A DNA stretch of 64,000 bases from contig NZ_QOHG01000003.1 in the NCBI RefSeq assembly GCF_003319125.1, positions 276,579 through 340,578 of the forward strand, given 5' to 3'. This document shows, one piece after another, positions 33,833-41,549 of the stretch (the first letter of the stretch is position 1; every line of letters starts with the position of its first letter). The notes below the pieces were generated by a model that saw nothing but the letters and a program-made list of their open reading frames with translations, was not told the origin of the DNA and searched no databases. The position numbers were made by a program, and so were the translations under genes. Origin of the DNA: Blastococcus sp. TF02A-26. Lineage in GTDB: Bacteria; Actinomycetota; Actinomycetes; Mycobacteriales; Geodermatophilaceae.

Positions 33833-34441
33833 GTGACCAGCACCGGCCCCGCGTCCGCTCCGGCGGCTCCCGCCCGCTCGGCGGGGGCGCAGCGGGTGCT
33901 CGACGCCGCGCTGGAGCTGTTCACCGCGCACGGGTTCGAGGGCACGAGCCTGCAGGACATCGCCGACCGTCTCGGCGTCACCAAGGCCGCCGTCTACTAC
34001 CACTTCCACACCAAGGACGAGCTGCTGCGCGCGCTGGTCGAGCCGGCGTTCGCCGAGGTCAGCGCCCTGGTCGCCGAGGGGGAGGAGCGGCCGGCGTCCT
34101 CCCGCCGGGCCGGCGTCGTCGAGGTCGGGCGGTACGTGGACTACCTGCTGCGGCACCGCCGGTTCGCCGTCTGGCTGGCCCGGGACGCGGCCGCGATGAC
34201 CCGCGACGTCGTCGTGCAGCAGGCGACCGAGATCCGGGAGCGCACCGAGGCGATGCTGGTCGGCGCCGACGCCGACGCGCTGAGCCGGATCTGGGCCGCG
34301 GCGACCCTGCAGGCCCTGGCCGGCGGCCTGATCGCCGCGCCGGCCGACGCCCCGGACGAGTGGTTGCGCGAGGAGCTCACCGAGCTCGGGGCGCACCTGC
34401 TGGCCGGCTACCGGAAGGCGGCCCGCCGCCGCGAGGCCTGA
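33833..34441 (+). CDS. TetR family repressor (probable regulator of the MMPL exporter)
   Basis: A 202-residue TetR protein: HTH at about residues 18-65 (RVLDAALELFTAHGFEGTSL, VTKAAVYYHFHTKDELLRAL) and an all-helical ligand domain. GTG 33833 is chosen because the alternative GTG 33788 would lie directly against the operator palindrome and add 15 residues unlike a TetR N-terminus. The divergent arrangement and the two operators in between support autoregulation and control of the MMPL gene. The ligand is unknown. Confidence 0.87.
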   Translation: MTSTGPASAPAAPARSAGAQRVLDAALELFTAHGFEGTSLQDIADRLGVTKAAVYYHFHTKDELLRALVEPAFAEVSALVAEGEERPASSRRAGVVEVGRYVDYLLRHRRFAVWLARDAAAMTRDVVVQQATEIRERTEAMLVGADADALSRIWAAATLQALAGGLIAAPADAPDEWLREELTELGAHLLAGYRKAARRREA

Positions 34442-34444
34442 GCG

Positions 34445-35548
34445 TCACGGGCTCGGGAAGGTGACCGTCACCTGGAGCCCGCCCGACAGCGGGGCGGAGA
34501 GCTCCAGGTCGGCGCCGTGGTCCTCGGCAACCCGGGCGACGATGGCCAGCCCCAGCCCGCTCCCGATCGACTCCGATCCGGCGGTCACCCGTCCGGCTCC
34601 GCGGACGAACGGCTCGGTCAGGGTGCCGAGCAGGTGCTCCGGGACGTAGGGGCCGGTGTTGGTGACCCGCAGCTGCGCCCGGCCGCCGTCCGCCGTCCCG
34701 GTGACGACGGTGACGCTGCCGCCCGGGCCGGTGTTGTGCCGGATCCCGTTGAGCACGAGGTTGACCACCAGCTGCCGGACCAGGGACTCGCTGCCGTCGA
34801 GGTCGCCCTCGCCCAGTTCGGTGCGGACGGCGATCCCCGCGTCGCCGGCGACCGGGGCCAGCTCGGCGACGACGGCGGCGGTGATCTCCGCCAGGTCGAC
34901 GGGCGTGCGGGGAGGGGTGCGGCCCTGGTCGAGGGCGGCCAGCGCCAGCAGCGCCTCGACGGTCTCGGTGCCCCGGCGGTTGGTCCGGTCGAGCCGGTGC
35001 AGGAGCTCGGGGACGTCGACGCCGGCGGGGTCGGCGAGGGCGACGTCGAGCATCGAGCGCTCCACGGCGTAGGGGGTGCGCAGCTCGTGGGAGGCGTTGG
35101 CGGCGAACCGGCGGTGCTCGTCGAGCGAGGCCTGGAGGCGGTCGAGCATCGTGTCGAGGGTGTCGGCGAGCTCGCGGAACTCGTCGCGCGGGCCGGCCAT
35201 CCGGACCCGGTGGTCGAGCGACCCGGCCGCCACCTGCTGGGTGACCCGGTGGATCCGCTGCAGCGGGCGCAGCATCCGGCCGGCGAGGAACCAGCCGCCG
35301 GCGAGCCCGACCACCGCCAGCGCCCCGAGCACCATCCACGCCTTGGGCCACAGCGCCGTCAGCAGGTCGCCGCGGTCGGGGACGAACCGCCCGGGTCGAC
35401 CCGGCGAGCCGTCGGGCTCCGCGGTGGGGATGCTCAGGTTGCCCTCCGGGACGAACCGGAGGATGTAGACGAGCAGCGCGACGAGGGCGAACCCGGCGAC
35501 CACGAGGAAGCCGGCGTAGCTGAGCGTCAGCTTGAGCCGCGCGCTCAC
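34445..35548 (-). CDS. Two-component sensor histidine kinase
   Basis: A 367-residue membrane kinase. Two transmembrane helices (about 9-32 and 85-107) flank a short Pro/Gly-rich extracellular loop. HAMP follows (about 108-160), then DHp with phospho-His in AANASHELRTPYAVE, and HATPase with N-box VVNLVLNGIRHN and lid SGLGLAIVARVAEDHG. The D-box reads VTNTGPYV rather than DxGxG, as in a subgroup of actinobacterial kinases. The GTG start overlaps the response-regulator stop (GTGA), so the two are coupled. The small loop suggests sensing at the membrane or cell-wall interface. Confidence 0.88.
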   Translation of the reverse strand: MSARLKLTLSYAGFLVVAGFALVALLVYILRFVPEGNLSIPTAEPDGSPGRPGRFVPDRGDLLTALWPKAWMVLGALAVVGLAGGWFLAGRMLRPLQRIHRVTQQVAAGSLDHRVRMAGPRDEFRELADTLDTMLDRLQASLDEHRRFAANASHELRTPYAVERSMLDVALADPAGVDVPELLHRLDRTNRRGTETVEALLALAALDQGRTPPRTPVDLAEITAAVVAELAPVAGDAGIAVRTELGEGDLDGSESLVRQLVVNLVLNGIRHNTGPGGSVTVVTGTADGGRAQLRVTNTGPYVPEHLLGTLTEPFVRGAGRVTAGSESIGSGLGLAIVARVAEDHGADLELSAPLSGGLQVTVTFPSP

Positions 35549-36207
35549 CGTTCGGCGATCCGGTAGCCCGAGCCGGGGACGGTCGCGATCAGCCACGGCT
35601 CGCCCAGCCGCTTGCGCAGCGAGGAGATCGTGATGCGGACGGCGTTGGTGAACGGGTCGGCGTTCTCGTCCCAGGCCCGCTCGAGCAGCGACTCCGCGCT
35701 CACCACCCCGCCGCGAGCGGCGAGCAGGACCTCCAGCACCGCGAACTGCTTGCGGGTCAGGGCCACGTACCGCCCGTCGCGGTAGACCTCGCGGCGGAAC
35801 GGGTCGAGGGTGAGGCCGGCGAACTCGACGACCGGCGGGGTGCCCTCGACCGGCCGGCGGGCCAGGGCGCGCAGCCGCACCACGAGCTCCCGCATCGCGA
35901 ACGGCTTGGTGAGGTAGTCGTCGGCGCCGAGCTCGAAGCCGGCCACCTTCTCCTCGAGCCGGTCGGCGGCGGTGAGCATGAGGATCCGGCAGCTCAGGCC
36001 GTCGGCGACGATCCGGCGGGCCACCTCGTCGCCGGAGGTGCCCGGCAGGTCGCGGTCGAGGACGACGACGTCGTAGCTGGTGACGGCGAGGTTCTCCAGG
36101 GCGCTGTCGCCGTCGTGGACGACGTCCGAGGCGATGGCCTCGAGGCGCAGCCCGTCGCGGACGGCGTCGGCCAGGTAGGGCTCGTCCTCCGCGATCAGCA
36201 CCCGCAC
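35545..36207 (-). CDS. OmpR family response regulator
   Basis: A 220-residue regulator: receiver domain (1-115; acidic pair EDE, phospho-Asp in VVLDRDLPG, Thr in LTAAD, Lys in LTKPF) and winged-helix DNA-binding domain (about 125-218; LTRKQFAVLEVLLAARGGVV, NAVRITISSLRKRLGEPWLI, GSGYRIAER). It is cotranscribed with the downstream kinase. The frame upstream is open into the M15 peptidase gene because of that gene's frameshift, but GTG 36207 at the exact receiver start (VRVLIAEDE) is the natural start. Confidence 0.9.
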   Translation of the reverse strand: MRVLIAEDEPYLADAVRDGLRLEAIASDVVHDGDSALENLAVTSYDVVVLDRDLPGTSGDEVARRIVADGLSCRILMLTAADRLEEKVAGFELGADDYLTKPFAMRELVVRLRALARRPVEGTPPVVEFAGLTLDPFRREVYRDGRYVALTRKQFAVLEVLLAARGGVVSAESLLERAWDENADPFTNAVRITISSLRKRLGEPWLIATVPGSGYRIAER

Positions 36208-36250
36208 GGGGTCAGGGTAGGGACGGCGACGTATCGGCGGCGTATGCCGC

Positions 36251-36849
36251 TCACCCGGCGCGGGCGTCGCGCAGGGGAGGCGGGCACGCGGTCCCAAGTT
36301 CGGTGGCCAGCTCGTAGTGCCAGATCTCGTTGCCGTAGGTCTGCACAGGCCGAACTCGGCGCCGTACCGGCTCATCCAGTACATGGCCTCGGTGGGGCCG
36401 ACGTCGACGGCATCCCCGGTGACGTGCTCGGACTCCTCGGGGGACAGGACGAAGGCGCGGGCCGCCTCCTCGCTGCCGTGCTCCACGACCGCCTGGTCGA
36501 ACAGGGCCTGCTGGAGGGCCGCGCTGCGCCATCCGCTGGTGATCCGCAGGACGACGCCGTCGTCCGCGGCGGCGGAGGCGGCCTGCTGGACGGCGGCGCG
36601 GACGTCGGGGGTGAGGTTCTCGATGGCCGGCACGGGGTCGAAGGGGGACAGCGACTCGCCGTCGGGCAGCCAGCCGTCCGCCGCGGTCAGGACGCCACCG
36701 ACCTGTGGCGCGCCCTGTCCCGTCGTGCCGGGGACGAGCGCGTTCTCCGCGCGGTCGCGGGCGGTGCCGCCGGCGGCGTCGGCACACGCCGTGAGGCCGC
36801 CGAGCAGCAGCGGGACGAGGAGCAGGGCGGCGCGGGATCGGGTCGGCAT
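36251..36849 (-). pseudogene. M15 (VanY-like) D-Ala-D-Ala carboxypeptidase lipoprotein, frameshifted
   Basis: From ATG 36849 a lipoprotein signal is seen (MPTRSRAALLLVPLLLGGLTAC, lipobox LTAC). The peptidase core follows: ITSGWRSAALQQALFDQ, zinc-site SEHVTGDAVDVG, and MYWMSRYGAEFGLC. At about 36341-36348 the frame breaks. The missing end, QTYGNEIWHYELATELGTAC with the catalytic WHYE motif, is read in another frame and stops at 36251. One extra base in GGCCTGTGCAGACC would restore the family sequence (FGLCQTYGNE). Unrepaired, the frame runs on into the response-regulator frame. The product would trim peptidoglycan stem peptides outside the membrane. It sits upstream of the two-component system, hinting at a cell-wall role for that pair. 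Confidence 0.75.
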
Positions 36850-36938
36850 GCAGGCAGTCCAGCCAGCAGCCGGTTGCCAGAGCGTCTCCAGTTCCGCATA
36901 CGTGGGCGATACGTGGACCGGCTCGACCCGCGGGATCG

Positions 36939-37700
36939 TCAGCCGCGGCCGCTGGCCGACCGCGCGGCGAGCCGGCGCACGAGGCTCGGCGGCACGATCC
37001 GGGTGATCGCGTAGACGCCCTTGTAGACCGCGCCCGGGATCGACAGCACCCGCCCGCGCTCGAGGTCGGCGAGGGCGTCGGCGACCACGCGCTCGGCGTC
37101 CATCCAGAGGAACGCCGGGCCGGAGCGCTGCTGCCCGATTCGCTGGTGGAACTCGGTCTTCGTGTAACCGGGGCACAGCGCCATGACCCGCACCCCGTGC
37201 GCGGCGGCGCTGACGGCGAGGCTCTCGGAGAGCGTGGTGACGTAGGCCTTGCCCGCGCCGTAGACCGAGCCGCGGCCGGGCAGGAAGCCGGCGACGCTGG
37301 AGACGTTGACGATCGCTCCGCTGCGCCGCTGCTGCATGCCCGGCAGCGCCGCACGGGTCAGCGCGAGGACGGCGCCCACGTTGACCTCGAGGTTGGCGGC
37401 GAGCACCTCGGGCGGGGTCTCGGTGAAGTCGCCCGGCGTCGCGTAGCCGGCGTTGTTGACCAGCAGGTCCACACCCTGCTCCAGCCGCTGCTCCACCGGG
37501 CGGCGCTGCTCGCGGTCGGACAGGTCGGCGACGAGGACGTCGGCGGTGACACCTCGCTCGGCGCGCAGGGTGGCGGCGAGGGCCTCCAGGCGCTCGCGGT
37601 CGCGGGCGACGAGGACGACGTCGTACCCGTCGGCGGCGAGCCGCCCGGCGAAGGCCAGGCCGATGCCGGAGCTGGCGCCGGTGATCAGAGCAGTGGGCAT
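36939..37700 (-). CDS. SDR family oxidoreductase
   Basis: A 253-residue short-chain dehydrogenase with TGASSGIG (residues 7-14), DLSD, NNAG, catalytic Ser in NVSSVAGF and YGAGK (Tyr-x3-Lys). The C-terminal region (ERVVADALADLERGRVLSIPGAVYKG) is that of the DltE-like subgroup, whose members reduce acyl or ketone substrates near the membrane. The substrate is unknown. It is divergent from the beta-lactamase-like gene with a 50-bp gap. Confidence 0.88.
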   Translation of the reverse strand: MPTALITGASSGIGLAFAGRLAADGYDVVLVARDRERLEALAATLRAERGVTADVLVADLSDREQRRPVEQRLEQGVDLLVNNAGYATPGDFTETPPEVLAANLEVNVGAVLALTRAALPGMQQRRSGAIVNVSSVAGFLPGRGSVYGAGKAYVTTLSESLAVSAAAHGVRVMALCPGYTKTEFHQRIGQQRSGPAFLWMDAERVVADALADLERGRVLSIPGAVYKGVYAITRIVPPSLVRRLAARSASGRG

Positions 37701-37750
37701 CCCGGCAGGCTAGTGACGGTTGGGCGGCGCGTTCCGGGTAGGGAGTGGTG

Positions 37751-38878
37751 ATGGCTGAGGTGCAGGGCACATGCGAGGGACGTTTCGCCGGCGTACGGGA
37801 GGCGCTGGCGCGCGAGCTGGACGGCGACGAGCTGGGGGCGTCGGTCGCCGTCGACCTGGACGGCGAGACCGTCGTCGACATCTGGGGTGGGTACCGGGAC
37901 GAGGCGCGGACGACGCCGTGGACGCAGGACACGATCACCAACGTCTGGTCGACGACGAAGTGCGTGCTGAACCTGGCGGCGCTGATGCTCGTCGAGCGGG
38001 GCGAGCTCGACCTCGATGCGCCGGTCGGTGACTACTGGCCCGAGTTCTGCGCCAACGGCAAGAAGGACGTGCTGGTGCGGCACGTCATGTCGCACACCTC
38101 GGGGGTGTCGGGCTGGGAGCAGCCGTTCTCGGTCAAGGACATGTACGACTGGCCCTCGGCGACCGAGCGGCTGGCGGCGCAGCGGCCGTGGTGGGAGCCG
38201 GGTACGGCGTCGGGCTACCACGCGGCCAACCAGGGCTTCCTCGTCGGCGAGGTGATCCGGCGGATCACCAACGAGACGTTCCGGCGGTTCGTGCGCCAGG
38301 AGATCGCCGGCCCGCTGGGAGCGGACTTCCAGGTGGGGGCGAAGGAGCGGGACTGGGGCCGGATCGCGCCGCTGGTGGCGCCGCCGCGCGCGGAACCCAC
38401 CGGCGAGATCGACCCGGACTCGATCGCCGTCCGCACGTTCACCGCGCCGACGATGTCGGTGAAGGCGACGACCTCGCCGGAGTGGCGGGCGGCCGACCTC
38501 GGCGCGCTCAACGGGCACTCCAACGCCCGCGGGGTGCTGGACGTGCTGCGGGTGCTCTCGCTGGGCGGCTCCGCCGGGGGGGTGCGGCTGCTCTCCGAGG
38601 AGACGATCGAGCAGGTGTTCCGGCAGCAGTCCGACGGCGTGGACCTGGTGCTGGAGGCGCCGTTCACCTGGGGGATCGGCTTCTGCCTGGGCTCGCCGGT
38701 GGTGCCGTACGTGCCGGCCGGTCGCACCTTCTTCTGGGGCGGCTGGGGTGGCTCGCTCGCGGTGATGGACCTCGACCGGCGGCTCACGATCACCTACATG
38801 ATGAACCGCATGGCGCCTGGGCTGATCGGCAACGCGCGTGCCGAGGCCTACGTCCGCGCGGTCTACGCCGCGCTCTGA
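37751..38878 (+). CDS. Serine hydrolase of the beta-lactamase (class C / EstB) family
   Basis: A 375-residue penicillin-binding-protein-like hydrolase. The nucleophile motif SxxK is WSTTKCVLNL (about residues 72-81), and a Tyr-containing second motif (SGYHAANQGF, about 155) matches the YxN/YxA of EstB-type esterases. HTSGVSGW and the C-terminal GWGGSLAVMDL (in place of KTG) complete the site. No signal peptide is present, so it is probably an intracellular esterase rather than a true beta-lactamase. ATG 37751 follows GGGTAGGGAG. A palindromic repeat follows the gene. Confidence 0.85.
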   Translation: MAEVQGTCEGRFAGVREALARELDGDELGASVAVDLDGETVVDIWGGYRDEARTTPWTQDTITNVWSTTKCVLNLAALMLVERGELDLDAPVGDYWPEFCANGKKDVLVRHVMSHTSGVSGWEQPFSVKDMYDWPSATERLAAQRPWWEPGTASGYHAANQGFLVGEVIRRITNETFRRFVRQEIAGPLGADFQVGAKERDWGRIAPLVAPPRAEPTGEIDPDSIAVRTFTAPTMSVKATTSPEWRAADLGALNGHSNARGVLDVLRVLSLGGSAGGVRLLSEETIEQVFRQQSDGVDLVLEAPFTWGIGFCLGSPVVPYVPAGRTFFWGGWGGSLAVMDLDRRLTITYMMNRMAPGLIGNARAEAYVRAVYAAL

Positions 38879-38894
38879 GGGTTCCTCCCCGGTT

Positions 38895-38932
38895 GCTCGT
38901 GCTCTGCCCACCATGCTGGGCAGAGCACGAGC
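38895..38932. repeat. Palindromic intergenic repeat, copy D
   Basis: Arms GCTCGTGCTCTGCCCA (38895-38910) and its perfect complement (38917-38932), loop CCATGC, followed by GTCCGCGGAG as in copy A. It lies between the hydrolase stop (38878) and the MarR start. Confidence 0.8.
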
Positions 38933-38977
38933 GTCCGCGGAGCAAGGGACGGCTGCGGCGGCACCTAGGCTCCCGCC

Positions 38978-39481
38978 ATGCCCGACGACGCGCCGTCGCT
39001 CGACCCCGTGCAGCTCGGCGCCTACCTCGACCTCATCGAGGTGACGAGCCTGCTGCGCCACGCGGTCGACACGCAGCTCAAGGAGGCCGGGGGCCTGAGC
39101 TACGTGCAGTTCCAGCTGCTGGCCCGCCTCGGTGACTCCCCGGGCGGCAGCTCCCGCATGACCGACCTGGCCGACGGCGTCGTCTACAGCCGCAGCGGGC
39201 TGACCTACCAGGCGGGCCTGCTGGAGACGGCGGGCCTCGTGACGCGCGCTCCCTCCGCGGACGACGAGCGCGGCATCACGGTCACCATCACCGACGCCGG
39301 GCGGGCGCGGCTCGCCGCGGTGTTCCCCGGCCACATCGAGCTGGTCCAGGACCTGCTGTTCGAGCCGCTCTCCCGCGAGGACGTCGCGGCGCTCGCCGGC
39401 CTGCTGGCGCCGGTGCGCGAACACATGCGCTCGACGCCGCCCCGCTCGGCGGCGGCGCGCCGCCGCAAGACCGCGGACTGA
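38978..39481 (+). CDS. MarR family transcriptional regulator
   Basis: A 167-residue MarR protein: helices LGAYLDLIEVTSLLRHAVD, recognition region SSRMTDLADGVVYSRSGLTYQAGLL, wing RAPSADDERGITVTITDAGRARL, and a basic C-terminus (AAARRRKTAD). It has no obvious redox cysteine. It is followed, 150 bp on, by an oxidoreductase gene preceded by two related palindromes that probably are its operators, so it likely represses this oxidoreductase. Confidence 0.87.
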   Translation: MPDDAPSLDPVQLGAYLDLIEVTSLLRHAVDTQLKEAGGLSYVQFQLLARLGDSPGGSSRMTDLADGVVYSRSGLTYQAGLLETAGLVTRAPSADDERGITVTITDAGRARLAAVFPGHIELVQDLLFEPLSREDVAALAGLLAPVREHMRSTPPRSAAARRRKTAD

Positions 39482-39553
39482 TCCCCGGGCGGTCCTGACG
39501 GCTCCCGGTGACACCCCGTGGTGTCACCGGGATGTCGCTCGTCCGTCACTTGC

Positions 39554-39606
39554 TTCGAATTCGAACTTGGACTACCGTCTGCTGCAGTGCTTCGGATTCG
39601 AAGCAC
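39554..39606. promoter_or_regulatory. Paired palindromic operators upstream of the oxidoreductase
   Basis: Site 1 is the perfect palindrome TTCGAATTCGAA (39554-39565). Site 2 is GTGCTTCG-GATT-CGAAGCAC (39587-39606, perfect 8-bp arms). Both share CTTCG(A/G)ATTCGAA, centres 37 bp apart, and site 2 ends 25 bp before the start codon. The likely ligand-responsive binder is the adjacent MarR protein or another regulator recognising TTCGAA. Confidence 0.65.
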
Positions 39607-39631
39607 AACACGACGAGCGAGCGAGGCAGCC

Positions 39632-40576
39632 ATGAAGGCAGTTCGGTTCCACGAGTTCGGTGCCCCGGAGGTCCTGCGCCTCGAGGAGGTGGAGCAGCCG
39701 GCCCCCGGCACCGGGCAGGTGCGCATCCGCGTCGCCGCGACGACGTTCAACGGCGTCGAGGGCAACATCCGCGCCGGCTACATGCAGGGCCCCATCCCGG
39801 TGGCGCTGCCGCACGTCCTCGGCATGGACGTCGCGGGCACGGTCGACGCGCTCGGTGAGGGCGTGGCCACCGTGGCGGTCGGCGATGCGGTGGTCGGGTT
39901 CCTGCCGATGACCGAGGACGGCGCGGCCGCGGAGTACGTCGTCGCGCCGGCCGACGTCCTCGCCCCGGCACCCACCGCGATCCCACTGGCGGACGCCGCC
40001 GCCCTCCCGTCCGTCGGTCTCACCGCGCGGCAGGCGCTGTTCGACCACGGCGGCCTGGAGGCGGGTCAGCGCGTGCTGGTCAACGGCGCCGGCGGAGCGG
40101 TCGGCGGCTACGCCGTCCAGCTGGCCAAGGCGGCCGGCGCGCACGTGATCGCCACGGCGAGCCCGCGCAGCAGCGAGCGCGTCCGCGGCTACGGGGCCGA
40201 CGAGGTCGTCGACCACTCCACCACCGACGTGCCCGCGGCGGTGTCCGAGCCGGTCGACCTGGTGCTCAACCTGGCGCCGGTGGAGCCGGCGCAGCTGGCC
40301 GCACTGGTCGGCCTGATCCGGGACGGCGGCACCCTGGTCAACACGACGGTGTGGATGCCGGCCCCGTCCGACGAGGCGCGCGGCGTGCGGGGCATCGACC
40401 TCTTCGTCCGCAGCGACGCCGAGCAGCTGGCGGACCTGGTCGCCCGCGTCGACCGGGGCGAGCTGCAGGTCGACGTCGCCGAGCGGGTGCCGCTGGCGGA
40501 GCTGGCGAGCGTCCACGCCCGGGCCGCCGGCGGTGAGCTGCCCGGCAAGGTCGTCGTCCTGGTGGCCGACGCCTGA
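39632..40576 (+). CDS. NADP-dependent quinone oxidoreductase-like MDR protein
   Basis: A 314-residue medium-chain reductase of the zeta-crystallin/QOR type: VRFHEFGAPEVLRLEEVEQPAPG at the N-terminus, GMDVAGTVDALGEGV, and the nucleotide motif LVNGAGGAVGGYAVQLAK (about 152-169). No zinc-binding cysteines are present. It should reduce quinones or enals with NADPH. ATG 39632 has GCGAGGC upstream. The paired palindromes before it show it is regulated, probably by the MarR protein upstream. Confidence 0.87.
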   Translation: MKAVRFHEFGAPEVLRLEEVEQPAPGTGQVRIRVAATTFNGVEGNIRAGYMQGPIPVALPHVLGMDVAGTVDALGEGVATVAVGDAVVGFLPMTEDGAAAEYVVAPADVLAPAPTAIPLADAAALPSVGLTARQALFDHGGLEAGQRVLVNGAGGAVGGYAVQLAKAAGAHVIATASPRSSERVRGYGADEVVDHSTTDVPAAVSEPVDLVLNLAPVEPAQLAALVGLIRDGGTLVNTTVWMPAPSDEARGVRGIDLFVRSDAEQLADLVARVDRGELQVDVAERVPLAELASVHARAAGGELPGKVVVLVADA

Positions 40577-40616
40577 CCTGCGGTTGTCCGGGAGTCCGCG
40601 GGGGCACGTCGTCGTC

Positions 40617-41540
40617 ATGGCGTGGACCGAGAAGGACATCCCCGACCTCAGCGGGCGGACCGCGGTGGTGACCGGCGCGAACGGTGGCCTCGGCTTCCAG
40701 ACCGCGCTCGCGCTGGCCGCCGCGGGGGCGCACGTGGTGATGGCCGCGCGGGATCCGTCGAAGACCGCTGACGCCGAGGCCAGGCTGCGCGAGCGGTACC
40801 CGGCGGCCTCGGTCGAGGTGGTGCCGCTGGACCTCGGCGACCTGTCGGTCGTGCGGGCGGCCGCGGGCGCCGTCCTCGCTCGGCACGACGTCGTGGACCT
40901 GCTGGTGGACAACGCCGGGGTGATGGCGATGCCGCGGGGGAGGACCGCGGACGGGTTCGAGACCCAGCTCGGTGTCGACCACCTCGGGCACTGGGCCTTC
41001 ACCGCGCACCTGCTGCCGGCGCTGCTCCGGGCACCGGCCGCCCGGGTGGTGACGGTCACCAGCGTGGCCCGCTTCATGGGCCGGCCGCTCGACCCGGCCG
41101 ATCCGCACATGGAGCGCCGCTACAAGGCCTGGGCCTCGTACGCGCGGGCGAAGATGGCGAACTTCCACTTCGGGCTGGGGCTGCAGCAGGAGTTCGACCG
41201 GGCCGGGGTGCCGGCGGCGTCGCTGCTGGCACACCCGGGCCTGTCGGACACCGACCTGCAGGCGCGGTCGGTGCGCGAGGGCGGCGCCGGCTGGGCGGGG
41301 GCGTTCTTCGAGGCGATGACGGCGCGGTCGGGGATGACGCCGCTGGAGGGCGCCCGGCCGCAGCTGCGGGCCGCGACCGACCCGCGGGCGCGCGGGGGTG
41401 AGCTGTACGCGCCACGCTTCGTCTCCAGCGGCCCGCCGGTGCGGCACCCGGTGCTCCGCCGCTGGGACCTGCAGCGGCGGATCGACGAGCTGTGGCAGGT
41501 GTCCGAGCGGGAGACCGGCGTCCCGCTCACCGTCGGCTGA
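40617..41540 (+). CDS. SDR oxidoreductase (retinol dehydrogenase-like)
   Basis: A 307-residue SDR of the WWOX/retinol-dehydrogenase-like subgroup: TGANGGLG (residues 20-27), RD (AARDPSK) for NADP, LDLGDLSVVR, DNAGVMA (Asp replaces the usual first Asn of NNAG), catalytic Ser in VTSVARFMG and Tyr-x3-Lys in YARAK. The C-terminus carries GGELYAPRFVSSGPP, typical of these enzymes. It lies 40 bp after the quinone oxidoreductase on the same strand and may share its regulation. Confidence 0.85.
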   Translation: MAWTEKDIPDLSGRTAVVTGANGGLGFQTALALAAAGAHVVMAARDPSKTADAEARLRERYPAASVEVVPLDLGDLSVVRAAAGAVLARHDVVDLLVDNAGVMAMPRGRTADGFETQLGVDHLGHWAFTAHLLPALLRAPAARVVTVTSVARFMGRPLDPADPHMERRYKAWASYARAKMANFHFGLGLQQEFDRAGVPAASLLAHPGLSDTDLQARSVREGGAGWAGAFFEAMTARSGMTPLEGARPQLRAATDPRARGGELYAPRFVSSGPPVRHPVLRRWDLQRRIDELWQVSERETGVPLTVG

Positions 41541-41549
41541 GGGGTTCGG

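Noticed and set aside
36251..36849. True fusion of peptidase and response regulator
   Set aside because: The receiver domain has its own GTG start at the exact domain boundary, and the peptidase end is found intact in another frame, so a frameshift explains the continuous frame better.
37751..38878. Beta-lactamase resistance gene
   Set aside because: No signal peptide and no KTG motif; it fits the EstB-type esterase branch better.
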